Translations under genes and position numbers: made by a program
Origin: Deltaproteobacteria bacterium
GTDB taxonomy: Bacteria; Myxococcota_A; UBA9160; UBA6930
NCBI GenBank assembly: GCA_016875395.1
Contig: VGRF01000017.1
Location: 31,798 to 95,797, forward strand
DNA length: 64,000 nucleotides
Direction: 5' to 3'
Part shown: in pieces, positions 42,073 to 50,672 of the stretch
How positions within the stretch are numbered: the first letter of the stretch is position 1
Layout: every line of letters begins with the position of its first letter
Notes under the pieces: generated by a model
Databases searched by the model: none
Told to the model about the DNA's origin: nothing
Seen by the model: only the letters and a program-made list of their open reading frames with translations

Positions 42073-43871
42073 CGGGCGAGCTCGCGAATCCAGGCGAGGC
42101 GCTGCAAGTCGCTCGGCTGTAGCCGCCCCGTCCGTTCGAGATCACTGAGGATCGCGGCGCCCCGCCTGGCGATGACGCGGTCAGGAGGATCGCTCAGCCG
42201 AGCGATCACGCCGAACGAGATCGCGAGATCCACCTGATAGTCAGCGCGGTCCGGCTCGGCCGCGGCCAGACGTTCAGCAATCGCCAGATCCTTCTCGAAG
42301 AACGTGCGGGCGGCCTCGACTCGACCTTCGCTCAGGCAGAGATCGCCCATCTTGTTGTACGAGACCGAGAGATCGCGCTGGTAGTCGGCGCGGTCGGGCT
42401 CGGCGCGCGCGAGCTTCTCGGCGATCTCCAGCGACTGCTGGAAGGCCTTGCGCGCATTCTCGCCTTGGCCGAGGGCTCGGAAGAGATCGCCCATCTTGCT
42501 GTAGGAGACCGAGAGATCGCGCTGGTAGTCGGCGCGGTCGGGCTCGTCGCGCGCTTGCTCGACGAGCGCGGCGTGAACTTCCTCCGCGCGTTTCATCGCG
42601 GCGCTCGTTTCACCGAGCGCGATCAGTGCGTTCGCCTCTGCGTCGGCAATCGCCGCAAAGTCGCGCCCCTGCCGGGGGAAGGTTGCGAGCACTTCTCGCG
42701 CAAAGGCGACCACGGTTGGCAGCTGCCTGAAGCGAGCGAGTGCCGCCAGTACTTGGTCAGTCCACTGCGCCGCATTCTCGTAGTCCCGCGCTTCGAGATA
42801 CGACCGCGCCGCCTCGATCCCATCTTCGAGCGCGTGGGAGACATGCTCGACACGCCACGCACGCAGTGCCCCCACTCGCGCACACCGCTCCCGATGAGCA
42901 GCCTCGCTTACTCGCGCCTTCAGCGCCTCCGCGGTCCAGCGATGCACCCAGCAAATGTCTTCGACCAGCTCGAGCAGCGAGAGATCTCGCAGCCGCGCCG
43001 CCGATGCGCGCAGCGCGCTCACTTCCGCAGCCGAGGGCGCGCGGCCGTGCAGCGCTCGGGCGAGGTCCGGCACTTCGATTGGAAGCGCTGACACAGCGGC
43101 CTGGAGCAGCGCCTCCTCGTCGCCCGATGCACGCGCGATCGCGAGCAGCTCGTCGAGGAACACGTCGCGCGCGCCGATTTCGAGCGTGCGCCGCACGCCA
43201 TCGTCGAGGTCCGCGACCGGCGCGCTGAGGTCGACGCCCGCTTCGCGCGCTTTCTTCGCGATGCGCTCCATCACGTGGCCGAAGCGGCCCTTGCCCTGGC
43301 GCATCACGGCGTCGAGGAACTCGAGCATGCGCGGGTGGCCACCGATGCGGCGCTGAATCGCGTCGTACTCGCTCTGGGTGAGCGACTTCATCGCCGGCAA
43401 GCGGTGGATCAGCTTGCGCGTCTCGGCCGGAGAGAGAGGCGGCAGCGGGATCGGTTCGAGCCACTTCGCTGCACCGGGTACCGGGTAGCGCGATGTGATG
43501 AGGAGAGCCGCGACTTCTGTGTTGCAGAAGAGCTTCTCCGCGAGGTCACGGGCTGAGTCGTTGGCCCATGCGCCTTCGTGCGTGAGGTTGTCCTCGAAGT
43601 TGTCGAGGACGAGACAGAGACGTCCTTGGCGCAGCACCGCCAAGAGCAGCGGCTCGCGCACTTCATCCGCTGTCTGGCGACTTGCGAGCGCTGCGACTGC
43701 GTGAGGGTCGAGATGCGAACCGCGCAGCGCCTCGCCCACCGCCGGGCAGATCGTGCTCAGGGAGATGCGCCCCTGCACCGCGGCAACCGCCCAGCCGTCC
43801 TCCTTCAGCCGCGTCATGGCGCGCCCGGCGACGCTGCTCTTACCGAGGCCGCCGATGCCCGTCACCACCAC
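42069..43871 (-). CDS. STAND-type P-loop ATPase with TPR repeats, 5' end lost
   Basis: 600 residues from the first in-frame GTG at 43871. It opens directly with the Walker A GIGGLGKSS (residues 5-13), then Walker B LVLDNFED, and at the C-terminus TPR repeats carrying the near-identical EPDRADYQRDLSVSY. This is the nucleotide-switch plus repeat-sensor layout of signalling ATPases of the STAND class. The frame continues open upstream (SKPLRDTLRVLRDDPN to about 43948) but has no start and joins a GST fragment, so the N-terminal effector or adaptor domain is missing. What it signalled to cannot be told. Confidence 0.7.
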   Translation of the reverse strand: MVVTGIGGLGKSSVAGRAMTRLKEDGWAVAAVQGRISLSTICPAVGEALRGSHLDPHAVAALASRQTADEVREPLLLAVLRQGRLCLVLDNFEDNLTHEGAWANDSARDLAEKLFCNTEVAALLITSRYPVPGAAKWLEPIPLPPLSPAETRKLIHRLPAMKSLTQSEYDAIQRRIGGHPRMLEFLDAVMRQGKGRFGHVMERIAKKAREAGVDLSAPVADLDDGVRRTLEIGARDVFLDELLAIARASGDEEALLQAAVSALPIEVPDLARALHGRAPSAAEVSALRASAARLRDLSLLELVEDICWVHRWTAEALKARVSEAAHRERCARVGALRAWRVEHVSHALEDGIEAARSYLEARDYENAAQWTDQVLAALARFRQLPTVVAFAREVLATFPRQGRDFAAIADAEANALIALGETSAAMKRAEEVHAALVEQARDEPDRADYQRDLSVSYSKMGDLFRALGQGENARKAFQQSLEIAEKLARAEPDRADYQRDLSVSYNKMGDLCLSEGRVEAARTFFEKDLAIAERLAAAEPDRADYQVDLAISFGVIARLSDPPDRVIARRGAAILSDLERTGRLQPSDLQRLAWIRELAR

Positions 43872-43947
43872 GCCCGCGCGCTTGCCGTTCGCCGCGACCC
43901 AGTTCGGGTCGTCGCGAAGTACGCGCAGCGTGTCGCGCAGTGGCTTG

Positions 43948-44176
43948 CTAGCTCCTCGAGGTACTCAATGATCGCCTCGCTCTCCGAGAGCAGCGTCCCG
44001 TCATCGAGCTCGAGCACCGGCAGCGAGCCGTGCGGATTCTTCGCGAGAAACTCGGGCGTGCGCTGCGCCCCTTCGCGCAGGTTCACCAGCACGAGCGGAA
44101 TCGAGAGGCCCTTCTCCGCGAGATAGATGCGCGTGCGGCGCGGGTTCGGCGCGAGAGGAAAGTCGTAGAGCCTCAT
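43948..44176 (-). pseudogene. Glutathione S-transferase N-terminal domain fragment
   Basis: From an ATG at 44176 the frame reads MRLYDFPLAPNPRRTRIYLAE, then GSLPVLELDDGTLLSESEAI and IIEYLEE, the thioredoxin-fold domain of a GST. After about residue 76 the frame turns into unrelated sequence, the antisense-free continuation into the STAND ATPase frame. The all-helical C-terminal half of a GST is missing, so the product would not work. The junction at about 43950 joins it to the STAND gene, in a different frame. Confidence 0.75.
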
Positions 44177-44229
44177 GCACGGCACATTAGGTCCGCTCTA
44201 ACGTGCGCCGCTCATCGGAGGGCCGCTGC

Positions 44230-45504
44230 ATGCCCGCGCGAAGTCGATTCGGGCTCGTCATCTCGGCGCTCGTGTTCGTCGCGGTCGCCGCCGCGGCGAA
44301 GGAAGACCCGAAGCGCGTCGGCCTCGACCCCGCGCGCCTCGCGCGCATCGACGCGGCGATGCAGAGCTACATCGACGCGAAGGAGATTCCCGGCGCGGTC
44401 ACGCTCGTCGCGCGGCGCGGGCAGATCGCGCACGTCACGGTGCAGGGCAAGCGCGCCTTCGACGGCGACGCGATGACGCGCGACACGATCTTCCGCATCT
44501 ATTCGATGACGAAGCCGATCACGAGCGTCGCGACGCTGATGCTCTACGAAGAGGGCAAGCTGCGGCTCACGGATCCCGTGTCGAAGTGGATTCCCGAGCT
44601 CGCGCAGCCGCGCGTGCTGCGCGAACCGAACGCCCCGCTCGACGCGACGGAACCTTCTCCGCGCGAGATCACGGTGCGCGATCTGCTCACGCACTGCTCC
44701 GGGCTCGTTTATCAGTTCTCGACGGGAGGCCCGCTCGCGAGCGCTTACCAAGAGGCCGGCATCCTCGGCTCGAGCACGATGCTTCCTGCGGCCGAATGGG
44801 CGAAGCGGCTCGGCACGCTGCCGCTCGCCTACGCGCCGGGCACGCGCTGGAACTACTCGGTCTCGACCGACGTGTTAGGGCTGCTCGTCGAGCGGGTGTC
44901 GGGACTCCCGTTCGCGGAGTTCCTGGAGACGCGACTCTTTCGGCCGCTCGGCATGAAGGACACGGCGTTCAACGTGAGCGACGACCGACTCGCGCGCTTC
45001 GCGACGAACTACACCGTCGTGAACGGCGCGGCGACGGTCCAAGACGCGCCCTCCACGAGCACCTACCGCGCGAAGCCGGTGTTTCCGAGCGGTGGCGGCG
45101 GGCTCGTCTCCACGGTCGACGACTATGCGCGCTTTGCGCTGATGCTCGCGGGCGGCGGCAAGCTCGGCAGCGCGCGCATCCTCTCGCGCAAGACGATCGA
45201 GTTGATGGCGAGCGATCACCTCACGCCGAGCGAGTTCGAGACGTTCGGCCTGCGCGGCTACCGCGTGTTCAGCGGCAACAGCTTCGGTCTCGGCGTGATG
45301 GTGCAGACGGAAGTCGCGGTCTATCGCGGGCTCGGGTCGCCCGGCAAGAACGGCTGGGGCGGCGCTGCCGGCACGTGGTACTGGGTCGACCCGAAGGAAG
45401 ATCTCGTGGCGGTGATGATGATCCAGCGCATGGCGTTCGGCAGCGCGCCGATCGCGATCAGCCGCGACTTCGAGACCGCGGTCTACCAAGCCATCGCAGA
45501 TTGA
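44230..45504 (+). CDS. Beta-lactamase-like serine hydrolase, exported
   Basis: A 424-residue serine hydrolase of the class C/esterase type. A short signal (LVISALVFVAVAAAA) is followed by the nucleophile and lysine in IYSMTKP (Ser92, Lys95), the Tyr of WNYSVS and a WGGAAGTWY C-terminal box. Such proteins are carboxylesterases or peptidases in the periplasm. CGGAGG precedes the ATG at 44230 by eight bases. Confidence 0.85.
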   Translation: MPARSRFGLVISALVFVAVAAAAKEDPKRVGLDPARLARIDAAMQSYIDAKEIPGAVTLVARRGQIAHVTVQGKRAFDGDAMTRDTIFRIYSMTKPITSVATLMLYEEGKLRLTDPVSKWIPELAQPRVLREPNAPLDATEPSPREITVRDLLTHCSGLVYQFSTGGPLASAYQEAGILGSSTMLPAAEWAKRLGTLPLAYAPGTRWNYSVSTDVLGLLVERVSGLPFAEFLETRLFRPLGMKDTAFNVSDDRLARFATNYTVVNGAATVQDAPSTSTYRAKPVFPSGGGGLVSTVDDYARFALMLAGGGKLGSARILSRKTIELMASDHLTPSEFETFGLRGYRVFSGNSFGLGVMVQTEVAVYRGLGSPGKNGWGGAAGTWYWVDPKEDLVAVMMIQRMAFGSAPIAISRDFETAVYQAIAD

Positions 45505-45517
45505 GGAGCGCGTGCCG

Positions 45518-47413
45518 ATGAGAGCTCGACTTTGGATCGCTGCGAGCGCCGCTTTCTTGTTAGGCGCCGCGGACGACGACGCTGCGCGGGAGAAGGCGGC
45601 GCAGGCGGAAGAAGCGGCAAAGAAGGTCGCGAGCTTCGAGTCCGCCGGAAGTGGAGTCGATCCCGAGACGCTGCCGGGCGCGCCGCTGTACAAGCAGTAC
45701 TGCGCGAGCTGTCACGAAGGGCAGGTCCCGAAAGCGCCGGCGAAGAACTGGCTCACGATGATGCCGGTGGATCGCATTCACGCCTCGCTCACGACCGGCG
45801 TGATGTCGCAGCAAGCCGCCGCGCTCTCGGACGCGGAGCGCATCCAGCTCGCGGAGTACCTCACGGGCGACGCGCTCGCGGACGCGAAGCCCGCGGCCGA
45901 GGCGCCGAGCTGTCGCGGCTACGCAGCGCTCTTCGACGCGAGTGCGAAGCCGCGCATCGCGAGCTGGGGCTTCGACCTCGAGAACTCGCGCTCGATTCCG
46001 AAGGACGTGGCGCGCCTCGACGCCGAGGACGTGCCGAAGCTCGAGCTCGCCTGGGCGCTGCGCTTCCCCGGCGCGCTGCGCGCGCGCTCGCAGCCGACGC
46101 ACGCATTCGGCGCGATCTACGTCGGCAGCCACGACGGCACGGTGTACGCGCTAGACCCCGCGAGCGGCTGCGTGCGCTGGCGCCACCAAGTCTCGGCGGA
46201 AGTGCGCACCGCGATCGTCGTGCGCGGCGGCGACGACCCGCTCGCGTTCTTCGGCGACATCCTCGGCCGCGTGCACGCGGTCGATCCGTTCACCGGGGCG
46301 CCGCGCTGGACCGTGCGCGCCGACGATCACCCGAACACGACGATCACCGGCACGCCCACTCATCATGACGGGCGCCTCTACGTGCCGGTGTCGTCGCTCG
46401 AAGTCACGTCGGCGGCAGATCCCAACTACGAGTGCTGCTCGTTCCGCGGGTCCGTGCTCGCGCTCGACGCCGCGAGCGGCGAGACGGTGTGGAAGCGTTA
46501 CGTGATCGACGAGACCCCCACAGAGACGGCGCGCTCTCCGCTCGGCACGCGACAGCTCGCGCCTTCGGGCGCGCCGGTGTGGAACGCGCCGACGATCGAC
46601 CCGAAGCGCGGCGAGCTCTACGTCGGCACGGGCGAGAACTACTCCTCGCCCGCGAACGACCGCAGCGACGCGGTGATCGCGCTCTCGCTCGCGACGGGGA
46701 AGCTGCTCTGGACGTGGCAGGCGCAGACGGGCGATGCGTGGAACGTGGGCTGCATGATTCCTAATGACTCGTGCCCGGTGGAGAAGGGCCCCGACTTCGA
46801 TCTCGCGGCGGGGACGACGCTGTTCGGAAATCGCATCCTGCTCGGACTCAAGACGGGCGAGGCACTCGCGCTGAGCCGCGACGGCAAAGGCCGCGTCGAA
46901 TGGCGCCAGCGCGTCGGCCGCGGCGGGATTCAGGGCGGCGTGCACTGGGGCACGGCGCGCGAGAGCGGCGTGCTGTTCGTGCCGATCAACGATCAGGCCG
47001 ACGCGCGCGACGGCAAGGTCTACGACGCCCCGCCGCGCCCCGGCCTCTACGCGATCGACGCGAAGAGCGGCGCGCTGCTCTGGGAGTCCCCCGCGCCGGA
47101 CGTGTGCGGCGGCAAGGAGTTCTGCGATCCCGGCATCTCCGCGGCGGTCACCGCGATCCCGGGCGTCGTGTTCGCGGGCCACCTCGACGGGCGCGTGCGC
47201 GCGTACGACGCGAAGAACGGCGCGGTGCTGTGGACCTACGACACCACGAAGCCCGTAACAACCGTGTCGGGCGAGCCGTCGCTCGGCGGCTCGATCGGCG
47301 GGCCGGGGCCGGTCGTCGCGGACGGCATGTTGTTCGTGAACTCGGGCTACGGCCTCTACTACCACATGCCTGGCGGCACCCTGTTCGCGTTCCGCGTGCG
47401 CGAAGCGAAGTGA
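45518..47413 (+). CDS. PQQ-dependent dehydrogenase with N-terminal cytochrome c
   Basis: 631 residues. A signal peptide is followed by a heme motif CASCH (62-66) and a quinoprotein propeller with W-like motifs (GTVYALDPASG, GRVHAVDPFTG), and an adjacent cysteine pair ECCSF (306-307) that in PQQ alcohol dehydrogenases forms the disulphide next to PQQ. Layout resembles polyvinyl-alcohol-type or other periplasmic alcohol dehydrogenases carrying their own cytochrome. The ATG at 45518 follows GAGGAG at good spacing; a GTG at 45512 is too close. No PQQ biosynthesis gene is in the window. Confidence 0.87.
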   Translation: MRARLWIAASAAFLLGAADDDAAREKAAQAEEAAKKVASFESAGSGVDPETLPGAPLYKQYCASCHEGQVPKAPAKNWLTMMPVDRIHASLTTGVMSQQAAALSDAERIQLAEYLTGDALADAKPAAEAPSCRGYAALFDASAKPRIASWGFDLENSRSIPKDVARLDAEDVPKLELAWALRFPGALRARSQPTHAFGAIYVGSHDGTVYALDPASGCVRWRHQVSAEVRTAIVVRGGDDPLAFFGDILGRVHAVDPFTGAPRWTVRADDHPNTTITGTPTHHDGRLYVPVSSLEVTSAADPNYECCSFRGSVLALDAASGETVWKRYVIDETPTETARSPLGTRQLAPSGAPVWNAPTIDPKRGELYVGTGENYSSPANDRSDAVIALSLATGKLLWTWQAQTGDAWNVGCMIPNDSCPVEKGPDFDLAAGTTLFGNRILLGLKTGEALALSRDGKGRVEWRQRVGRGGIQGGVHWGTARESGVLFVPINDQADARDGKVYDAPPRPGLYAIDAKSGALLWESPAPDVCGGKEFCDPGISAAVTAIPGVVFAGHLDGRVRAYDAKNGAVLWTYDTTKPVTTVSGEPSLGGSIGGPGPVVADGMLFVNSGYGLYYHMPGGTLFAFRVREAK

Positions 47414-47417
47414 GCGC

Positions 47418-48770
47418 GTGACGGCGAGGAGGCGGCGCGCAGCGGTGCGCATGGGCGCGGAGCGTCCGCGCGAGCCCGTGCGCATGCTCGTCGCCGACGC
47501 CGCGGGGCGCATCTACGACCACCCCGACTTGTTACTGGCAGGCGAGCGCGGCGCGGGGCCCGAGCGCATCGGCGTGCGCGACTGGCTGCCGCTGCCGCGC
47601 GGCAGCGACTTGTTCGCGCTGCCCGGCCGCGCGCCCGTGGGCATGCCGCGGCGCGGCGCGCCCGTCGTCGTGGGCGAATGGCTCGGCGGCGAAGCGCGCG
47701 CGGTCGCCGCGTTTCTCGCGCCCGCGCACACCACGAATCACAACGCGGTGTGGATCACGCGCGCTGCTGCGCCGACGCTGCCGACGTTCGCCTACGCGCC
47801 GGTGGGCATCGCGGACGGCCGCTACTGGACGAGCGCGTTCCGCTGCGATCCCGACGAGCGCCAAGACCCGTGGCGCTTCTCGCGCGCGCGAGTCGAGGCG
47901 GGCGTCGCGCGCAAGCGCGAGGAGCTGCCGCGCAATCGCGTCGCGCGCCAGCTCGAGAAGTGCGCGCTCGAGTACGGCTGCCGCGCGGCACAGAACTTCT
48001 TCCTCGGGCGCCACGAGGGGCCGCTGCCGTCGTCGAGCGCGTGCAACGCGCAGTGCGTGGGCTGCATCTCGCTGCAGCCCGACGGGCAGTTCCGCGCGAG
48101 CCACGATCGCCTCGCGCTGCCGCCCACGCCGAAGGAGATCGCCGACGTCGCGCTCTCGCACTTCGCGCGCGTTCCCAATGGCGTCGTGAGCTTCGGTCAA
48201 GGTTGCGAGGGCGAGCCGCTCTTGTTCGGGAAGACGCTCGTGCAGGCCGTGGCGCGCATCCGCGCGCAGCACGCGCGCGGCACCGTCAACCTGAACAGCA
48301 ACGCGAGCAAGCCCGACGTGGTGCGCGAGCTCGTCGCCGCGGGCCTCGACGCGATCCGCGCCAGCATGAACTCGCCCCGGCCCGCGGTTTACGCCGCCTA
48401 CTACCAGCCGCGCGGCTACGACGTGCGCGACGTGATCGAGAGCCTTCGCATCGTGACCAGCGCCGGCGGGCACGCCTCGATCAACCTGCTCTGCTTCCCC
48501 GGCGTCACCGACACCGAGCCAGAGCTCGAAGCGCTCACGGACCTAATCACTCGAACGGGGCTCCAGCTGATTCAGCTGCGCAATCTCAACATCGACCCCG
48601 AGCTGTATCGCGCGTCCTTGCCGAAGGGCGTGGTGCAGCCCGGCCGCGGCATGCGCTGGCTGCAGGGCCAGCTCACGCGCCGCTTCGCGCACCTGAAGTT
48701 CGGCTACTTCAACCCGCGCGTCGGGCCGCGCGCGAGGGTCGCATCAGCTCCGCTCGAACAGCGCGCGTAG
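47418..48770 (+). CDS. Radical SAM protein
   Basis: A 450-residue radical SAM enzyme. The cluster motif is CNAQCVGC (Cys209, Cys213, Cys216), spaced C-x3-C-x2-C as standard. After it come GVVSFGQGCEGEPLL and NLNSNASKPDVV, typical of the barrel, and INLLCFPGVTDTEPELEAL. The N-terminal 200 residues are a separate, unassigned domain. Its end overlaps the convergent YkgJ gene by 27 bases. Substrate and product are unknown. Confidence 0.83.
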   Translation: MTARRRRAAVRMGAERPREPVRMLVADAAGRIYDHPDLLLAGERGAGPERIGVRDWLPLPRGSDLFALPGRAPVGMPRRGAPVVVGEWLGGEARAVAAFLAPAHTTNHNAVWITRAAAPTLPTFAYAPVGIADGRYWTSAFRCDPDERQDPWRFSRARVEAGVARKREELPRNRVARQLEKCALEYGCRAAQNFFLGRHEGPLPSSSACNAQCVGCISLQPDGQFRASHDRLALPPTPKEIADVALSHFARVPNGVVSFGQGCEGEPLLFGKTLVQAVARIRAQHARGTVNLNSNASKPDVVRELVAAGLDAIRASMNSPRPAVYAAYYQPRGYDVRDVIESLRIVTSAGGHASINLLCFPGVTDTEPELEALTDLITRTGLQLIQLRNLNIDPELYRASLPKGVVQPGRGMRWLQGQLTRRFAHLKFGYFNPRVGPRARVASAPLEQRA

Positions 48771-49244
48771 CGGGACGCGCTCTCCCTTTACGCCGAAGCG
48801 CGCCTGAAGCTCGGCGAGCCGCGCCTCCACCTCGCCAAGGGTCCAGCACGCGTCCGCTGGCAGCGTCTCGATCGGCTCGCCCGCTTCGTTCAGCTCGCAG
48901 ATGTCGCGCAGCTCCGCCTCGCGCTCGTCGTCCAGCCAACGCAGTGGCAGCCCCTGCGTGCGGCACACGTAGGGGCGGTCGGCGTAGATGCGACATGCGC
49001 CTGCGGCATCGAGAAACGCGCACGCGCCCGCCGCGTGCGGCGCTGCGCTCGCGAGCAGCGAGTCGTGATGTGCGCGAATGCGCTCCGCCTCGATCGCGAA
49101 CACCGTGATGCCGTCGACGCAGCACGCGCTGCAGCCGAGCTTGCACTGAAGCCGCGCGCCGTGCCGCGCCGCCAGCGCCGCCGCGCGCGCGTCGACCTCG
49201 GCGTGGAGGCGGAGCAGCTCAGCGAGCGCGTCTGGGCGCGTCAT
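48744..49244 (-). CDS. YkgJ-family cysteine cluster protein
   Basis: A 166-residue protein with the YkgJ zinc/iron motif near the start: LQCKLGCSACCVDGITVFAIEA, followed by CRIYADRPYVCRTQGLPL. The eight cysteines are characteristic. It lies convergent to the radical SAM gene with overlapping ends and just downstream of the amidohydrolase. Its function is unknown beyond metal binding. Confidence 0.87.
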   Translation of the reverse strand: MTRPDALAELLRLHAEVDARAAALAARHGARLQCKLGCSACCVDGITVFAIEAERIRAHHDSLLASAAPHAAGACAFLDAAGACRIYADRPYVCRTQGLPLRWLDDEREAELRDICELNEAGEPIETLPADACWTLGEVEARLAELQARFGVKGERVPLRALFERS

Positions 49245-49261
49245 CTCGGTTCACGCGAGAC

Positions 49262-49318
49262 GATGTGCACGTACGTCCCAGGTGCGCGGCTTTGGTGCAC
49301 GTACGTCCCAAGTGCGCG
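49262..49318. repeat. Dispersed two-unit GTGCACGTACGTCCC repeat, copy B
   Basis: Units 49262-49288 and 49295-49318 carry GTGCACGTACGTCCC and GTGCGCG ends, with GCTTTG between them, matching copy A at 9854-9909 apart from one inserted base and a few substitutions. This copy separates the leftward amidohydrolase (upstream) from the leftward YkgJ gene. Two copies about 39 kb apart suggest many more in the genome. Confidence 0.75.
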
Positions 49319-49329
49319 CCCTCGTGGCG

Positions 49330-50517
49330 CTAGGCGGGCCGCAGCGTGTTCAGCTCGCGCGTGTTGTCGCGCAGGATGCGCTGCTGGGTGGCGGCGTCGA
49401 AGTGCTTTACGTCCTGCACGTAGTCGAGCGGCTCGGGCATGCCTTCGATGTGGGGCCAGTCGGAGCCGAAGATAACGCGGTCGGCGCCCATCAGCGAGAC
49501 GACCTCGTTGACGTCGTCCTCCCAGAAGGGGTTGATCCACACGTTGCGCTTGAACGACTCGATCGGGTCGAGCTTGAAGTAACCCGGCATGCGCGCCTTC
49601 GTCTGCCGCAGCTTGCGGAACAGGTCGGGCAGGAACTCGCTGCCGTTCTCCACCGACGCGATGCGCACGCCGGGGAAGCGCTCGAACAGCTTCTCGTACG
49701 CGAGTGTGATCAGGAAGTCGTAGGCGGCGCGCTCGATGTTGAAGCTCTTCACCGAGGGCTTCCAGCCGCCGGCGAACTCGGCGCTGAAGCCGTCGCGCGA
49801 GTAGCCGTTCGTCGTGTAGCCGGAGTCGCCCGCGTGCACGACGACCGTGATGCCCGCCTCCTGCACGCGCGCCCAGAACGCGTCGAAGCGCGGGTCGCTC
49901 GCGGTGAACGGGCCGTCGCTCGTGAACACCGCCGACGGGCGCATCACCACGACGCGCGCACCGCGCCCAAGCGCCCACTCGAGCTCGCTGCACGCCCACG
50001 GCAGATCGACGAGCGAGATGTACGGCGCGCCGAAGATGCGGCCCTTGTACGCGACGCCCCAATCCTCATCGAGCCAGCGGTTGAACGCGGTGAACAGCGT
50101 CTTCACCGCAACGAGGTCGTGCTTGAGCAGCTCCTCGTACAAGACGCCGAGCGTCGGGAAGAGCCACATCGCCTCGAGGCCCTGCTCGTCGAGCTTCGCC
50201 ACGCGCGCGTCGTGATCCATGTAGTACGCGGGCAGCGGCTCGCGCGCGCGCAGCATCTCGAGCGGGTTGCGCTGATTCGGGTTGCCGCGGAAGTACTCGT
50301 ACATCGCGCCCGGCTTCGCGATGGGATTCCACGTGGGATTCTGCACTGCGCGCGCGAGCTTGCCGCCCACGACGTGATGCTGGCGCCCCTCGATCGTCGC
50401 CCACTGCACGCAGCGCGGCTGCATCTGCTTCGGGACGTGGCGCGTGAAGGCATCGAGCGCCTCGTAGTAGTGGTTGTCGGCGTCGAACGCGGCGTAGCCG
50501 AGCTGCGGGGTCGCCAT
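49330..50517 (-). CDS. Amidohydrolase family protein (amidohydrolase 2)
   Basis: A 395-residue TIM-barrel metal-dependent hydrolase or decarboxylase. The N-terminal FDADNHYYE supplies metal-binding Asp/His, HAGDSGYTT and the ERFPGVRIASVENGSEF stretch resemble the amidohydrolase 2 family, and IFGSDWPHIEGMP gives the terminal Asp and His. It converts ring carboxylates or amides in relatives. ATG at 50517. Substrate unknown. Confidence 0.85.
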   Translation of the reverse strand: MATPQLGYAAFDADNHYYEALDAFTRHVPKQMQPRCVQWATIEGRQHHVVGGKLARAVQNPTWNPIAKPGAMYEYFRGNPNQRNPLEMLRAREPLPAYYMDHDARVAKLDEQGLEAMWLFPTLGVLYEELLKHDLVAVKTLFTAFNRWLDEDWGVAYKGRIFGAPYISLVDLPWACSELEWALGRGARVVVMRPSAVFTSDGPFTASDPRFDAFWARVQEAGITVVVHAGDSGYTTNGYSRDGFSAEFAGGWKPSVKSFNIERAAYDFLITLAYEKLFERFPGVRIASVENGSEFLPDLFRKLRQTKARMPGYFKLDPIESFKRNVWINPFWEDDVNEVVSLMGADRVIFGSDWPHIEGMPEPLDYVQDVKHFDAATQQRILRDNTRELNTLRPA

Positions 50518-50672
50518 CGCAAGTGCTCCTCGTGATTCCGGTCCGGCGGCAGCGCCTGCCGGCCTCGTGACGAGCGCGGGATAGCGCCGTTCGCGAGGGG
50601 TCGCCGCTACCCGCCCTCGTCGTGGTCGGAAACGCCGCTGCGCAGACGCAACGCATCAGAGTCGCGCGCCGC

